From Paracoccaceae bacterium (GTDB lineage: Bacteria > Pseudomonadota > Alphaproteobacteria > Rhodobacterales > Rhodobacteraceae): 51,757 nt of DNA. Location: contig JAAEZB010000015.1 in assembly GCA_018223085.1 (NCBI GenBank), forward strand, positions 1 through 51,757, written 5' to 3'. Position 1 is the stretch's first letter. Each line of letters opens with the position of its first letter. Both the position numbers and the translations under genes were made by a program. Below are positions 12,026-20,472 of this stretch, piece after piece. The notes beneath the pieces were generated by a model. That model did no database searches. It had not been told where the DNA came from and was given only the letters and a program-made list of their open reading frames with translations.

Positions 12026-12946
12026 ATGACCACCCTCGTTTTTGGCCACAAATCCCCTGACACCGATTCCACCGGCTCGCCCCTGATCTGGGCCTGGTAC
12101 CTGAACGAAATTAAAGGCACCGATGCCAAGGCTGCTCTTCTTGGCGAACCGAACACCGAAGCGGCCTACATGATCGAGAAGTGGGGTTTCGAGAAGCCCG
12201 AGATCATCGACGCCGTTGCCGCCGATACGCCCGTCGTCATCGTCGACACCAACAACCCGGCCGAGCTGCCGCAAGCGATCAACGACGCCGACATCACCGC
12301 CATCATCGACCACCACAAGCTCGTTGGCGGTCTTGAGACCAAAGGCCCGATCGACATCACCATCCGTCCGCTCGCCTGCACCGCGACCATCATGTATGAC
12401 CTGATGGGCGACGACGCCGACAAGATGCCCGACAACATCAAGGGCGCGATGCTCTCCTGTATCCTCTCCGACACGCTCGAATTCCGCTCGCCGACCACCA
12501 CCGATGTGGACAAGGCGCTGGCCGAAAAGCTCGCCTCGGAACTCAACATTGACCTCGGCACATATGCTTCGGAACTCTTCGAAGCCAAATCCGATATCTC
12601 GGCTTTCTCCGATGCCGAACTGATCCGTATGGACTCGAAAGAATACGAAGTTGACGGCACCAAGTTCCGCGTCTCCGTCCTTGAGACCACCGCGCCGAAA
12701 CTCGTCCTCGACCGTAAAGTCAGCCTGATGGCCTCTTTCGCCGATGTCGCCAAAGAGGACGGCGTTGATGAGGTTCTGCTTTTCGTCGTTGATATCCTCA
12801 ACGAAGAAGCAACCCTCTTCGTGCCGAATGACCTCGTCAAAGGTGTGGCCGAGAAGAGCTTTGGGGCCACCGTCGAGGGCGACGCCGTCGTCCTGCCCGG
12901 CATCATGTCGCGCAAGAAACAGATCATCCCGAACCTCAAGGTTTGA
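12026..12946 (+). CDS. ppaC: Manganese-dependent inorganic pyrophosphatase (DHH family)
   Basis: The enzyme hydrolyses pyrophosphate to phosphate. The 306-aa product starts with the family II signature FGHKSPDTDS and carries VDTNNPAELP, the DHH motif DHHKLVGG, and the C-terminal DHHA2 domain ending in PGIMSRKKQIIP. These are the metal- and phosphate-binding parts of family II, not of the common Ppa family I. ATG 12026 was chosen over an in-frame TTG six bases upstream. It is a single-gene unit with its own promoter and terminator. Confidence 0.95.
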   Translation: MTTLVFGHKSPDTDSTGSPLIWAWYLNEIKGTDAKAALLGEPNTEAAYMIEKWGFEKPEIIDAVAADTPVVIVDTNNPAELPQAINDADITAIIDHHKLVGGLETKGPIDITIRPLACTATIMYDLMGDDADKMPDNIKGAMLSCILSDTLEFRSPTTTDVDKALAEKLASELNIDLGTYASELFEAKSDISAFSDAELIRMDSKEYEVDGTKFRVSVLETTAPKLVLDRKVSLMASFADVAKEDGVDEVLLFVVDILNEEATLFVPNDLVKGVAEKSFGATVEGDAVVLPGIMSRKKQIIPNLKV

Positions 12947-12980
12947 TTCGGCACCGTATGGTGACAGTCAGTCCGAACAA

Positions 12981-13004
12981 AGGCGCCCTTAGGGGCGCCT
13001 TTTT
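12981..13004 (+). terminator. Rho-independent terminator after ppaC
   Basis: AGGCGCCC (12981-12988) pairs with GGGCGCCT (12993-13000) around a 4-nt loop, followed by TTTT. Confidence 0.85.
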
Positions 13005-13007
13005 GGG

Positions 13008-13022
13008 TTAACGATCCATTAA
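13008..13022. promoter_or_regulatory. CtrA-like box
   Basis: An exact TTAA-N7-TTAA, the full binding motif of the alphaproteobacterial cell-cycle/motility regulator CtrA, lies between the ppaC terminator and the outer-membrane barrel gene. It is 224 bp from the start codon, so its role is uncertain. Confidence 0.4.
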
Positions 13023-13106
13023 TTTCCCATTCAGTCATTTTACATTGTTGCGTTGAAGGCACACTCAGGGAAATACATTCCTGCGCAGCAATGTTTATCC
13101 GTCAGA

Positions 13107-13120
13107 TTGATCTGGATCAG
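13107..13120 (+). promoter_or_regulatory. FNR/Dnr-type box upstream of the outer-membrane barrel gene
   Basis: TTGAT-CTGG-ATCAG matches TTGAT-N4-ATCAA at 9 of its 10 fixed positions. A TAGTCT hexamer at 13143-13148 stands where a -10 box would be if the site were centred at about -41.5, the class II activator position. Confidence 0.5.
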
Positions 13121-13245
13121 GCCGGGTTACCCGGCAGATGAATAGTCTCTTCTTACTACAGTTTATTGGCGTTTATTGCCCGCAATGTTTGCTCCCTGCT
13201 CTCTGCTGTGGCGTGAGGCGGGTTTTCAAATGAAAGGAAAAGCAA

Positions 13246-14208
13246 ATGGTAAACCGCATTTTTACGGTCGCGGCGGTCGCGGCGTTCTGCGCTCCAGCAG
13301 CACAAGCCGAAGTGACTTTCGATGGTGTTTTGACTTTTGGGTATAGCATGGGTGAGCTGTCCAGTGGGGGCTTTGCGCTGGATGTCGACACAACGTCTTT
13401 GCGAATGGATTCGAAGCTCCGTTTCTCGGACAATTTTGACGTTGAATTCGGCCTTGGCACCCAAATCTATAGCCCGGATGGGACAAATGTTGATCTGAGC
13501 ACTTTGGCGATTGATGTCACCCCGCGCTATCATTTCGGCAACGGCTGGTCGCTCGGCGCATATTACGAAAACGCGGATTTCGACATCAACAATGCCGGTC
13601 TCCTCTCGGCTATTGGCATTGAGCTTGAATCCTACGGCCTGCTCGTTGGATATGGGCAGGATGCATGGGAAGTCGAAGGCTTTATCGGGTCGACCGAACT
13701 TGATCCGCTTGGCGCGCTTATTCCTTATGATGTGCTTAGCTACGGTCTGCGTGGCACCTACGCCATCAGCGACCGGTTCACGATGGGCGGCCATCTCCTT
13801 GCGACGGATATCTCTTCGCCGGCATTGCCGACTGACCTCAACGCCTATTCGGCCGGGCTGTCCGGGTTTTATGATGTGAACAACGAATGGACTGTCTTCG
13901 CCGGTGTCTCAAAGGCTTGGGCGAGCGAGTTTGGCGTTGATGTAGATGCGGTTGGCATCTCGATCGGTGGCTCCTATGACCTGACGAGCGTCATGTCATT
14001 CCCGGCAACTCTTAGCCTCGAATACGTGAATACAGACTTGAGCGCCTCCGCTGGTGGTCCGTCGGTCGGTGCTGATGTTGAAGAGTTCCGCTTTGGCATC
14101 ACGATCCCGCTGGGTGGCAAAGCAAATCCGCGTCCGCTCAACAGCCACGCCTATCAGGTCATGAAGGGTGGTCATAACATCGTGACCGCGCTGATCCCGC
14201 TGCACTGA
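13246..14208 (+). CDS. Outer-membrane beta-barrel protein (porin-like)
   Basis: The 320-aa product has a clear signal peptide (MVNRIFTVAAVAAFCAPAA, cleavage after AQA). It then runs as alternating amphipathic strands with aromatic girdles and ends in a strand carrying FRFGITIPL, followed by an unusual roughly 30-aa tail. Many Y-x-G and D/N-rich turns are typical of small porins. Specificity cannot be read. AAAGGA precedes the ATG. A 299-bp upstream region holds a CtrA-like box and an FNR-like box, suggesting control by oxygen or cell cycle. The C-terminal residue is His rather than the usual aromatic, because of the added tail. Confidence 0.75.
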   Translation: MVNRIFTVAAVAAFCAPAAQAEVTFDGVLTFGYSMGELSSGGFALDVDTTSLRMDSKLRFSDNFDVEFGLGTQIYSPDGTNVDLSTLAIDVTPRYHFGNGWSLGAYYENADFDINNAGLLSAIGIELESYGLLVGYGQDAWEVEGFIGSTELDPLGALIPYDVLSYGLRGTYAISDRFTMGGHLLATDISSPALPTDLNAYSAGLSGFYDVNNEWTVFAGVSKAWASEFGVDVDAVGISIGGSYDLTSVMSFPATLSLEYVNTDLSASAGGPSVGADVEEFRFGITIPLGGKANPRPLNSHAYQVMKGGHNIVTALIPLH

Positions 14209-14227
14209 TTAGGCTCTTTTGACACAA

Positions 14228-14259
14228 AAAGGCCCGGGGTTTTGTCCTCGGGCCTTTTT
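14228..14259. terminator. Bidirectional terminator between the barrel gene and acyl-CoA dehydrogenase
   Basis: AGGCCCG (14230-14236) pairs with CGGGCCT (14249-14255). T runs follow on the plus strand (TTTTT) and on the minus strand (TTTTTGTG), so it can serve both converging genes. Confidence 0.8.
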
Positions 14260-14274
14260 CATTGTGCCATTGCC

Positions 14275-15420
14275 TCATAGCCGTTTTGCCACTTCCTCAA
14301 GCATGACCTCGGTCGCCCCGCCGCCAATCGCCTGCACACGCGCATCGCGGGCCATGCGTTCGATGGCCATACCGCGCAGGTATCCTGCGCCGCCGTGGAA
14401 CTGGAGGCAGTCATACATGACGTCATTGACCAGCTCGCCACAGAGCGATTTGAGCATCGATACTTCGCGCACGACCTCTTCGCCATGGGCGTCGCGCGCC
14501 GCGACCTGATAGACAAAGGCTCGCGCCGCCGCGACCCGCGCGGCGAGCATTGCCATACGCTGGCGGATGGCCTGTTTCTGCCAGAGGGGTGCGCCAAAGG
14601 CCTGACGTTCCTTCACGTAGTCCAGTGTCAGATCGATGGCCGCCTGCGCCTCGCCCACGGCCATGGCGGCGATGACGATGCGCTCGTTCTGGAAATTCTG
14701 CATGATGGCGTAAAAGCCGCGCCCTTCCGCGCCAAGGGCGTTTTCGACCGGCACGCGCACATCCTGAAAGCTGAGCTCCGCCGTGTCGGACGAGCGCCAG
14801 CCGTGCTTGTCGAGGGCGCGGCTTACGGTGAAGCCCTCCATGCCTTTTTCAAGCAGGAACATGGTCACCGACTGGCTCGCAGGGCCGTCGCGGTCGGTCT
14901 TGGCGGCGACACAGTAGAGATCGGCGTGGACCCCGTTGGTGATGAACATCTTGGAGCCGTTGAGGATATAATGATCCCCCTCGCGGCGGGCGAAACTGCG
15001 GATGCCTTTGACGTCCGATCCGGCGCCCGGCTCGGTCACGCCGACGGCAACGATCTTCTTACCGGCAATCACGTCGGGCATATAGGTCGCGCGCTGCGCC
15101 TCATTGCCTGCGTTGAAGAGGTGAACCGAGGCCATATCCGTATGCACCAGCGCGGTGATGGCAAAACCGGAATAGGTCGACCGGCCAAGTTCTTCGGCAA
15201 GGACGGCGGTGGCGCGGGTGTCCATCTCGCTGCCGCCGTATTCCTCGGGGTAGCGGATGCCGAAGAATCCGAGGTCGCCCATCTCGCGCAGGATGGCGCG
15301 CGGGACCATGCCGTCTTCCTCCCAGGCGTCCGCCACGGGTTTGACGCGTTCATTTACAAAGCGGCGAATCTGATCGCGCAGGAGCGCGTGCTCTTCGCCA
15401 AGAAATAGATGCTGTTCCAT
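14275..15420 (-). CDS. Acyl-CoA dehydrogenase
   Basis: The enzyme is an FAD-dependent dehydrogenase of acyl-CoA thioesters. The 381-aa product is the normal size. The N-terminal helical domain (GEEHALLRDQIRRFVNERV) is followed by the signature VTEPGAGSDVKG and the C-terminal signature QFHGGAGYLRGMAIERMARDAR. Chain-length specificity cannot be set by eye; short-chain or isovaleryl-type is possible. The start at 15420 (MEQHLFL) fits the family, although the frame stays open upstream. It converges on the barrel gene and is divergent from the HAD gene. Confidence 0.9.
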   Translation of the reverse strand: MEQHLFLGEEHALLRDQIRRFVNERVKPVADAWEEDGMVPRAILREMGDLGFFGIRYPEEYGGSEMDTRATAVLAEELGRSTYSGFAITALVHTDMASVHLFNAGNEAQRATYMPDVIAGKKIVAVGVTEPGAGSDVKGIRSFARREGDHYILNGSKMFITNGVHADLYCVAAKTDRDGPASQSVTMFLLEKGMEGFTVSRALDKHGWRSSDTAELSFQDVRVPVENALGAEGRGFYAIMQNFQNERIVIAAMAVGEAQAAIDLTLDYVKERQAFGAPLWQKQAIRQRMAMLAARVAAARAFVYQVAARDAHGEEVVREVSMLKSLCGELVNDVMYDCLQFHGGAGYLRGMAIERMARDARVQAIGGGATEVMLEEVAKRL

Positions 15421-15614
15421 GATCGTCCTCCCTTGCGGGGGAGGGTTCCACGGCGGCGATCCCCCTGTCCAGCGCGACGTTGCGCCGCCGCGTTGCAGCA
15501 CAACCGCGATGCGTACGCGATACAGACGCGATGCAGACCCCTGTTTTCACTGGTATCGCTGCGCCTGCTTTGTCATACCTGCCCGCAACAGCGACAGGCC
15601 AACAGGACCCTCCC

Positions 15615-16490
15615 ATGACCGAGATCATCTCTGCCCTTTCCGACGTTTCCGACCGCTATGAGGCGCTTTTCGTGGACCTTTGGGGCTGTGTGCATAACGG
15701 CGTGACGGCCTATCCGGAGGCCGTAGCCGCGCTTCAGGCCTATCGCCGCAAGGGCGGTATCGTGGTGCTTGTGACCAACTCGCCCAAACCCCGCGCCGGG
15801 GTGGCGGTTCAGATGGCGAAATTCGGCGTGCCGGACGATGCCTATGACACCATCGCAAGCTCCGGGGATTCAGCGCGGGCGGCGATGTTTACCGGTGCCG
15901 TGGGCGAGAAAGTCTATTTCATGGGCGAGTGGGAGCGGGACGAGGAATTCTTTGAACCTCTTGAAGTTATTGAAGAACCCGTCGACATCACCCGCGTGCC
16001 TCTGGCCGAGGCCGAGGGCATCGTCTGTTGCGGCCCGTTTGATCCGATGGCCGATCCGGCGGTGAACCGATCCGACTTCCTCTATGCCAAGACCAAGGGG
16101 CTCAAGCTCCTTTGTGCCAACCCCGATATTGTCGTGGATCGCGGCGAGGTGCGGGAGTGGTGCGCCGGTGCTCTGGCGCGGCTTTATACCGAGATGGGGG
16201 GCGAAAGCCTCTATTTCGGTAAGCCCCATCCGCCGATCTACGACCTCGCCCGCCGCCGCCTTGCCGCGCTTGGCAAAGACATCCCGGCCGCCTCGATCCT
16301 CGCCATTGGTGACGGCGCCCAAACCGACATTCTCGGCGCCATGGGCGAAGATATCGATTCGCTCTTCATCTCCGGCGGCCTCGCCGCCCAAGACACCCAA
16401 ACCACCCACCAACCGGATCCAGAAGCGCTAAGTGCTTATCTGAAAAAGGAAAAAGTTGCGCCGAACTTTGCCATTGGACAGTTGCGCTAG
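15615..16490 (+). CDS. HAD-superfamily class IIA hydrolase (TIGR01459 type)
   Basis: The 291-aa product looks like the NagD-like class IIA HAD phosphatases. Motif I is VDLWGCVHNG: the nucleophile Asp is at residue 21, but the +2 position, usually the Asp general acid, is Trp (W23). I recall this as a trait of this alphaproteobacterial subfamily. Motif II VTNSPKPR, a Lys in YFGKPHPPIYD, and motif III GDGAQTDILGA are present. The substrate is unknown. ATG 15615 was chosen because upstream in-frame codons read through non-family sequence. Confidence 0.85.
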   Translation: MTEIISALSDVSDRYEALFVDLWGCVHNGVTAYPEAVAALQAYRRKGGIVVLVTNSPKPRAGVAVQMAKFGVPDDAYDTIASSGDSARAAMFTGAVGEKVYFMGEWERDEEFFEPLEVIEEPVDITRVPLAEAEGIVCCGPFDPMADPAVNRSDFLYAKTKGLKLLCANPDIVVDRGEVREWCAGALARLYTEMGGESLYFGKPHPPIYDLARRRLAALGKDIPAASILAIGDGAQTDILGAMGEDIDSLFISGGLAAQDTQTTHQPDPEALSAYLKKEKVAPNFAIGQLR

Positions 16491-16593
16491 GTCGATTGGG
16501 GGTTGATTTTCTGCGCCTGCAAAGTAATAAAGTTGCGAAACGCAGCGCATGTATGCGCGAAAATTACATGGCCAACCAAAACCGGAGGGCGGA

Positions 16594-17037
16594 ATGTTGG
16601 ATAACCTGCCACGCGGAACGATCTGCATCGAAGACATCGAGATGGGCATGTCGCGCTACCTGCGTAAGGTGGTGACGGACGAGGACATCAAGATGTTCGC
16701 TGAAGTTTCGACCGACCATAACCCGGTGCATATGGATGACGATTACGCCAATGACACGATCTTTGAGGGTCGTATCGCGCATGGGATGCTGACTGCGGGT
16801 CTGATCTCGGCGGTGATCGGCGAACAGCTTCCGGGTCATGGCACGGTCTACATGGGCCAAACCCTCAAGTTCCTCGCGCCGGTGCGCCCCGGCGACACGG
16901 TTTATGCCGAGGTCAAGGTGATCGATATCGAGCATGCTAAGCGCCGGGTGAAGCTTGATTGCCATTGCTCGGTTGATGGCAAGAAGGTTCTGATCGGTGA
17001 GGCGACGGTGCTTGCGCCCTCGCGTAAGTTCGACTGA
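16594..17037 (+). CDS. MaoC-family (R)-specific enoyl-CoA hydratase
   Basis: The 147-aa product has a hot-dog fold with the hydratase 2 motif: Asp41 and His46 in STDHNPVHMDDDYA, then FEGRIAHGML. Such proteins hydrate trans-2-enoyl-CoA to (R)-3-hydroxyacyl-CoA, for example to supply PHA synthesis (PhaJ), or act on other thioesters. No pha genes are nearby, so the pathway is not set. The ATG at 16594 has GGAGGGCGGA directly before it; an in-frame ATG at 16549 is less likely. A terminator follows. Confidence 0.88.
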   Translation: MLDNLPRGTICIEDIEMGMSRYLRKVVTDEDIKMFAEVSTDHNPVHMDDDYANDTIFEGRIAHGMLTAGLISAVIGEQLPGHGTVYMGQTLKFLAPVRPGDTVYAEVKVIDIEHAKRRVKLDCHCSVDGKKVLIGEATVLAPSRKFD

Positions 17038-17058
17038 TCCCCGCAACCTTGCGATTGT

Positions 17059-17088
17059 AAGGGCCGCTCCTATGGGGGCGGCCTTTTT
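17059..17088 (+). terminator. Rho-independent terminator after the MaoC gene
   Basis: A GC-rich, slightly imperfect stem (GGGCCGC arm against GGGCGGCC) is followed by TTTTT, 20 bp past the stop. Confidence 0.75.
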
Positions 17089-17155
17089 CGTTGTGACAAG
17101 GGCTTGCCGTTGCGCCCCTCTTGCAAGCTCCGGGCCAACGGGCTACCTCGGCTTC

Positions 17156-18088
17156 ATGCGGATCATTCGGGATTATCAGTTCGTGGCCGAGGAAGACCGG
17201 GGCGCCAGCGCGGCGATCGGGAATTTCGATGGCGTGCATCTGGGCCATCGCTCGGTGATCGACCTTGCGCGCGAGGCGGGACAGGGCGCGCCGCTTGGCG
17301 TCATGACCTTCGAGCCGCATCCGCGCGAATTTTTTGCCCCTGACTCCCCGCCTTTTCGCCTCACGAGTGCGGCAACACGTGCGCATCGGCTCGCAAAGAT
17401 CGGGGTGGAGCGGCTTTATGAACTGCCCTTCAATGCGACGCTTTCGTCGCTTAGCCCTGAGGCTTTTGCCCGCGACGTGATCTATGAGGGGCTTGGCCTT
17501 AGCCATGTGGTTGTGGGGGCGGATTTCTGTTTCGGCAAGGGGCGTGCGGGAAGCGCGGAAGACCTTGTCCGCTTTGGCCGTGAGATGGGCTTTGGTGTCA
17601 GTGTCGCGCCGCTTCTTAAGGGCGATAAGGAGCAGGTGTCCTCGACCGCCATCCGCAAGGCGCTTACCGATGGACGACCGCGTGATGCGGCGGCGATGCT
17701 GGGTCATTGGCATCGGATTGATGGACCGGTGATTGGCGGTGCGCAGCGGGGGCGCGACCTTGGCTTTCCAACGGCGAACATGTCCATTGACGGGCTGCAC
17801 CCGCCGAAATTCGGCGTCTACGCCGTTTTGGTGGATGTGCTCGAAGGGCCGCATAAAGGAAGCTATCAGGGGGCAGCGTCCATTGGCGTGCGCCCGATGT
17901 TTGGCCAGAACCGCGCCAATATCGAAACCCATATTTTCGACTTCTCCGGTGATCTTTATGGCACGCCCTTGTCGGTCGGGCTCATTGAGTTTTTGCGCCC
18001 GGAATGGAAGTTTGAGAGCCTTGAGGCGCTTGTGGCGCAGATCGATGCCGATTGCGTGCAGTGCCGTGATATTCTCGGGGCCCTATGA
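17156..18088 (+). CDS. ribF: Bifunctional riboflavin kinase / FAD synthetase
   Basis: RibF turns riboflavin into FMN and then FAD. The 310-aa product has the N-terminal nucleotidyltransferase domain with GNFDGVHLGH and SSTAIRKAL, and the C-terminal kinase domain with GRDLGFPTANM, IGVRPMFG and ETHIFDF. Length and order are normal. The start at 17156 follows the MaoC terminator. The ycgN start overlaps its stop (ATGA), so this is the first gene of a four-gene unit. Confidence 0.96.
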   Translation: MRIIRDYQFVAEEDRGASAAIGNFDGVHLGHRSVIDLAREAGQGAPLGVMTFEPHPREFFAPDSPPFRLTSAATRAHRLAKIGVERLYELPFNATLSSLSPEAFARDVIYEGLGLSHVVVGADFCFGKGRAGSAEDLVRFGREMGFGVSVAPLLKGDKEQVSSTAIRKALTDGRPRDAAAMLGHWHRIDGPVIGGAQRGRDLGFPTANMSIDGLHPPKFGVYAVLVDVLEGPHKGSYQGAASIGVRPMFGQNRANIETHIFDFSGDLYGTPLSVGLIEFLRPEWKFESLEALVAQIDADCVQCRDILGAL

Positions 18089-18561
18089 GCGACCGCGATC
18101 CCATCGAGAGAAAAGGACTCGCCTCCCGTTTCTGGGAGCGCAAGCCGCTGACCAGCCTTAATAAGGCCGAGTGGGAGGCGCTTTGCGACGGCTGTGGGCG
18201 GTGTTGTCTCAATAAGCTTGAGGATGGCGATTCGGGCGAAGTCGCGTTGACGCGGGTGGCGTGCCGGTTGCTTGATGATGAGACGTGTCGCTGTGCGCAA
18301 TATGACATCCGTCATCAGTTCGTGCCGGAATGTATCGTGATGTCGCCCAAAAATATCGCCGAACATGCCTATTGGATGCCGCGCACATGTGCATATCGCC
18401 TACTCTGGGAGGGTAAACCTCTCTATGAGTGGCATCCGCTTATTTCCGGCACCGCACAAAGCGTGCATGATGCGGGCATCTCGGTTCAGGGCTGGACGGT
18501 GTCCGAGTTCGAAACCCCCGAAGACGAGTGGGAAAATCATATTATCGAGGAGATCACCTGA
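18085..18561 (+). CDS. YcgN-family cysteine-cluster protein (UPF0260)
   Basis: The 158-aa product contains the Cys-rich core of the family: CDGCGRCCLNKLED, then a Cys in TRVACRLLDDETCRCAQYD, PECIVMS and PRTCAYRLL. Eight or more spaced cysteines suggest a metal or iron-sulfur site, but the function is not established. It overlaps ribF by 4 bp and the aldolase by 1 bp, so translation is coupled throughout. Confidence 0.88.
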   Translation: MSDRDPIERKGLASRFWERKPLTSLNKAEWEALCDGCGRCCLNKLEDGDSGEVALTRVACRLLDDETCRCAQYDIRHQFVPECIVMSPKNIAEHAYWMPRTCAYRLLWEGKPLYEWHPLISGTAQSVHDAGISVQGWTVSEFETPEDEWENHIIEEIT

Positions 18562-19604
18562 TGTATTTTGCCTCTGACAATGCGGGCCCGGCGCATCCGG
18601 CGATTATGGATGCGGTGGCCAAGGCCAATACGGGCTATGCGATGCCCTATGGCGCCGATCCGATCATAGACGAGGTGCGTGCCCAAATCCGCGAGATTTT
18701 TGAGGCCCCCGAGGCGGTGGTTTATCTCGTGGCGACGGGGACGGCGGCGAATTCGCTCGCGCTGGCGACGTTCTGTCAGCCGTTTGAAACGGTGTTTTGT
18801 GCCCCCGTGGCGCATATCCATGAGGATGAGTGTAACGCCCCGGAATTCTATTCGAGCGGGGCCAAGCTCACGCTGGTAGGCGATGCGCCCAAGATGACGC
18901 CGGACGCCCTACGCACGGCGATTGAGAATGAAGAAAGCCGGGGTGTGCATGGGCCGCAACGCGGTCCGGTCTCCATCACGCAGGTGACGGAACGCGGTAC
19001 GGTTTATAGCATCGAAGAGCTTACGGCGCTTTGTGATGTGGCCAAGGGGTTCGGTCTGCCAGTGCATCTTGACGGCGCGCGATTTGCCAATGCGCTTGTG
19101 ACGCTGGGCTGCACGCCGGCCGAGATGACCTGGAAAGCGGGCGTCGACGTGGTGAGCTTTGGCGGCACCAAGAATGGGTGTGTCGGGGTCGAGGCTGTGA
19201 TCCTGTTCGATCCGAAAAAGGCCTGGGAATTTGAACTGCGCCGCAAGCGCGGGGCGCATCTGTTTTCGAAGCATCGCTATCTTTCGGCCCAGATGAAGGC
19301 CTATCTCACCGATGATCTCTGGCTTGAGAGCGCACGGATGGCCAATGCCAATTGCGCGCGTCTGGTCGAGGGGCTGCGCGAGGCGGGGGTGACGTTTATG
19401 CACGAGCCGCAGGCCAACATGATTTTTTGTGCCTTCCCCCGCGCCGCGCATCAGCGCCTGCATGACGCAGGTGCGGCCTATTATGTTTGGTCCGGCTCGC
19501 TTGAGGGGGATGACCCGGAGGAAATGCTTGAGGCGCGGCTGGTTTGTGATTGGTCGGGGAGCGCGGAAGATATCGACCGCTTTGTCGGGCTGGTCAAAGG
19601 CTGA
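18561..19604 (+). CDS. Low-specificity threonine aldolase
   Basis: This is a PLP enzyme of fold type I that cleaves threonine or allo-threonine to glycine and acetaldehyde. The 347-aa product has FASDNAGPAHPAIM at its start, TGTAANSLAL, HLDGARFANA, and the Schiff-base lysine in FGGTKNGCVG. The family name ltaE is possible, but L or D preference is not readable. It overlaps ycgN (TGATG). Confidence 0.9.
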   Translation: MYFASDNAGPAHPAIMDAVAKANTGYAMPYGADPIIDEVRAQIREIFEAPEAVVYLVATGTAANSLALATFCQPFETVFCAPVAHIHEDECNAPEFYSSGAKLTLVGDAPKMTPDALRTAIENEESRGVHGPQRGPVSITQVTERGTVYSIEELTALCDVAKGFGLPVHLDGARFANALVTLGCTPAEMTWKAGVDVVSFGGTKNGCVGVEAVILFDPKKAWEFELRRKRGAHLFSKHRYLSAQMKAYLTDDLWLESARMANANCARLVEGLREAGVTFMHEPQANMIFCAFPRAAHQRLHDAGAAYYVWSGSLEGDDPEEMLEARLVCDWSGSAEDIDRFVGLVKG

Positions 19605-19607
19605 TCC

Positions 19608-20270
19608 GTGGCGGCCTTGCGCGAAACCGACCTCTACGCGCCGATCAAGGCGTGGCTTGAGGCGCAGGGGTTCGAGGTCAAGGCCGAGGTGGGCGCGGTA
19701 GATGTCATGGCGCGTCGTCCGAATGAGGACCCGGTGATTGTCGAGTTGAAAACCGGGTTCACGCTCAAGCTTCTGAAACAGGCCGTCGCGCGCCAGAGCA
19801 TGAGCGATTGGGTCTATGTCGCGGTGCCGCGCTGGTCGGGCAAACCGGCATGGCGGGTGTTCAAGGGCAATGTGGGGCTTTGCAAGCGGCTTGGTATCGG
19901 GGTGTTGTCGGTGCGGCTTGAGGACGGGCATGTGCAGGCCCATTGCGACCCGGTCGAATTTCGACCACGCAAATCGAAACCCCGCAAAGGTGCGCTTTTG
20001 AAAGAGTTTGACCGCCGCCGGGGCGATCCCAATGCGGGCGGCACACGGGGCGCGATTACCACGGCCTATAAACAGGAGGCCCTGCGCTGTGCCGCCTATC
20101 TCGCCGAGCATGGGCCCAGAAAAGGCGCCGAGGTTGCCAAGGGCGCCGAGGTCGCACAGGCCACGCGGATGATGCGGGACAATCATCTTGGGTGGTTCGT
20201 GAAGGTTTCGACCGGGGTTTATGACCTTGGGCCTGAAGGGCGGGCCGCCCTTGCTGCATCGCAGCAATGA
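19608..20270 (+). CDS. DUF2161-family protein with a PD-(D/E)XK-like core
   Basis: The 220-aa product starts with a helix (LYAPIKAWLEAQGFEV), then GAVDVMARR followed by VIVELKTG. The spaced Asp and E-x-K form a nuclease-like catalytic core, and QAVARQSMSDWVYVAVP follows. The C-terminal half looks like a winged-helix segment (AYLAEHGPRKGAEVAKGAEV...). This fits DUF2161, a family without a known role. GTG start 3 bp after the aldolase stop, so it is the last gene of the ribF operon. Whether it cuts DNA is unknown. Confidence 0.8.
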   Translation: MAALRETDLYAPIKAWLEAQGFEVKAEVGAVDVMARRPNEDPVIVELKTGFTLKLLKQAVARQSMSDWVYVAVPRWSGKPAWRVFKGNVGLCKRLGIGVLSVRLEDGHVQAHCDPVEFRPRKSKPRKGALLKEFDRRRGDPNAGGTRGAITTAYKQEALRCAAYLAEHGPRKGAEVAKGAEVAQATRMMRDNHLGWFVKVSTGVYDLGPEGRAALAASQQ

Positions 20271-20358
20271 GGGCGATCATAACCGTCTGAGTTTCAAGGA
20301 ATTTTACTGATCTCTCAGGGTCGCTCAAAATCGGCCTGCAAAAAGTCGGGCGATCTGG

Positions 20359-20387
20359 TTGACTCGGGTTTGAGGCCCTCCTAACTA
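20359..20387 (+). promoter_or_regulatory. Sigma-70 promoter of groESL
   Basis: TTGACT (20359-20364), a 17-bp spacer and TAACTA (20382-20387). The predicted transcription start falls on or beside the first bases of the CIRCE element. Confidence 0.7.
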
Positions 20388-20394
20388 TGCCCTG

Positions 20395-20421
20395 TTAGCA
20401 CTCGCCGATTGGGAGTGATAA
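20395..20421. promoter_or_regulatory. CIRCE operator (HrcA binding site)
   Basis: TTAGCACTC, 9 bp, GAGTGATAA: one mismatch from the CIRCE consensus. It sits at the predicted start of transcription and 52 bp before groES, so HrcA should repress groESL in the absence of heat stress. hrcA itself is not in this window. Confidence 0.92.
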
Positions 20422-20472
20422 CGACTCCGCTGAGGAGTCAGGGAGACAAATTTAGTTAGGGAAACCTAGACA

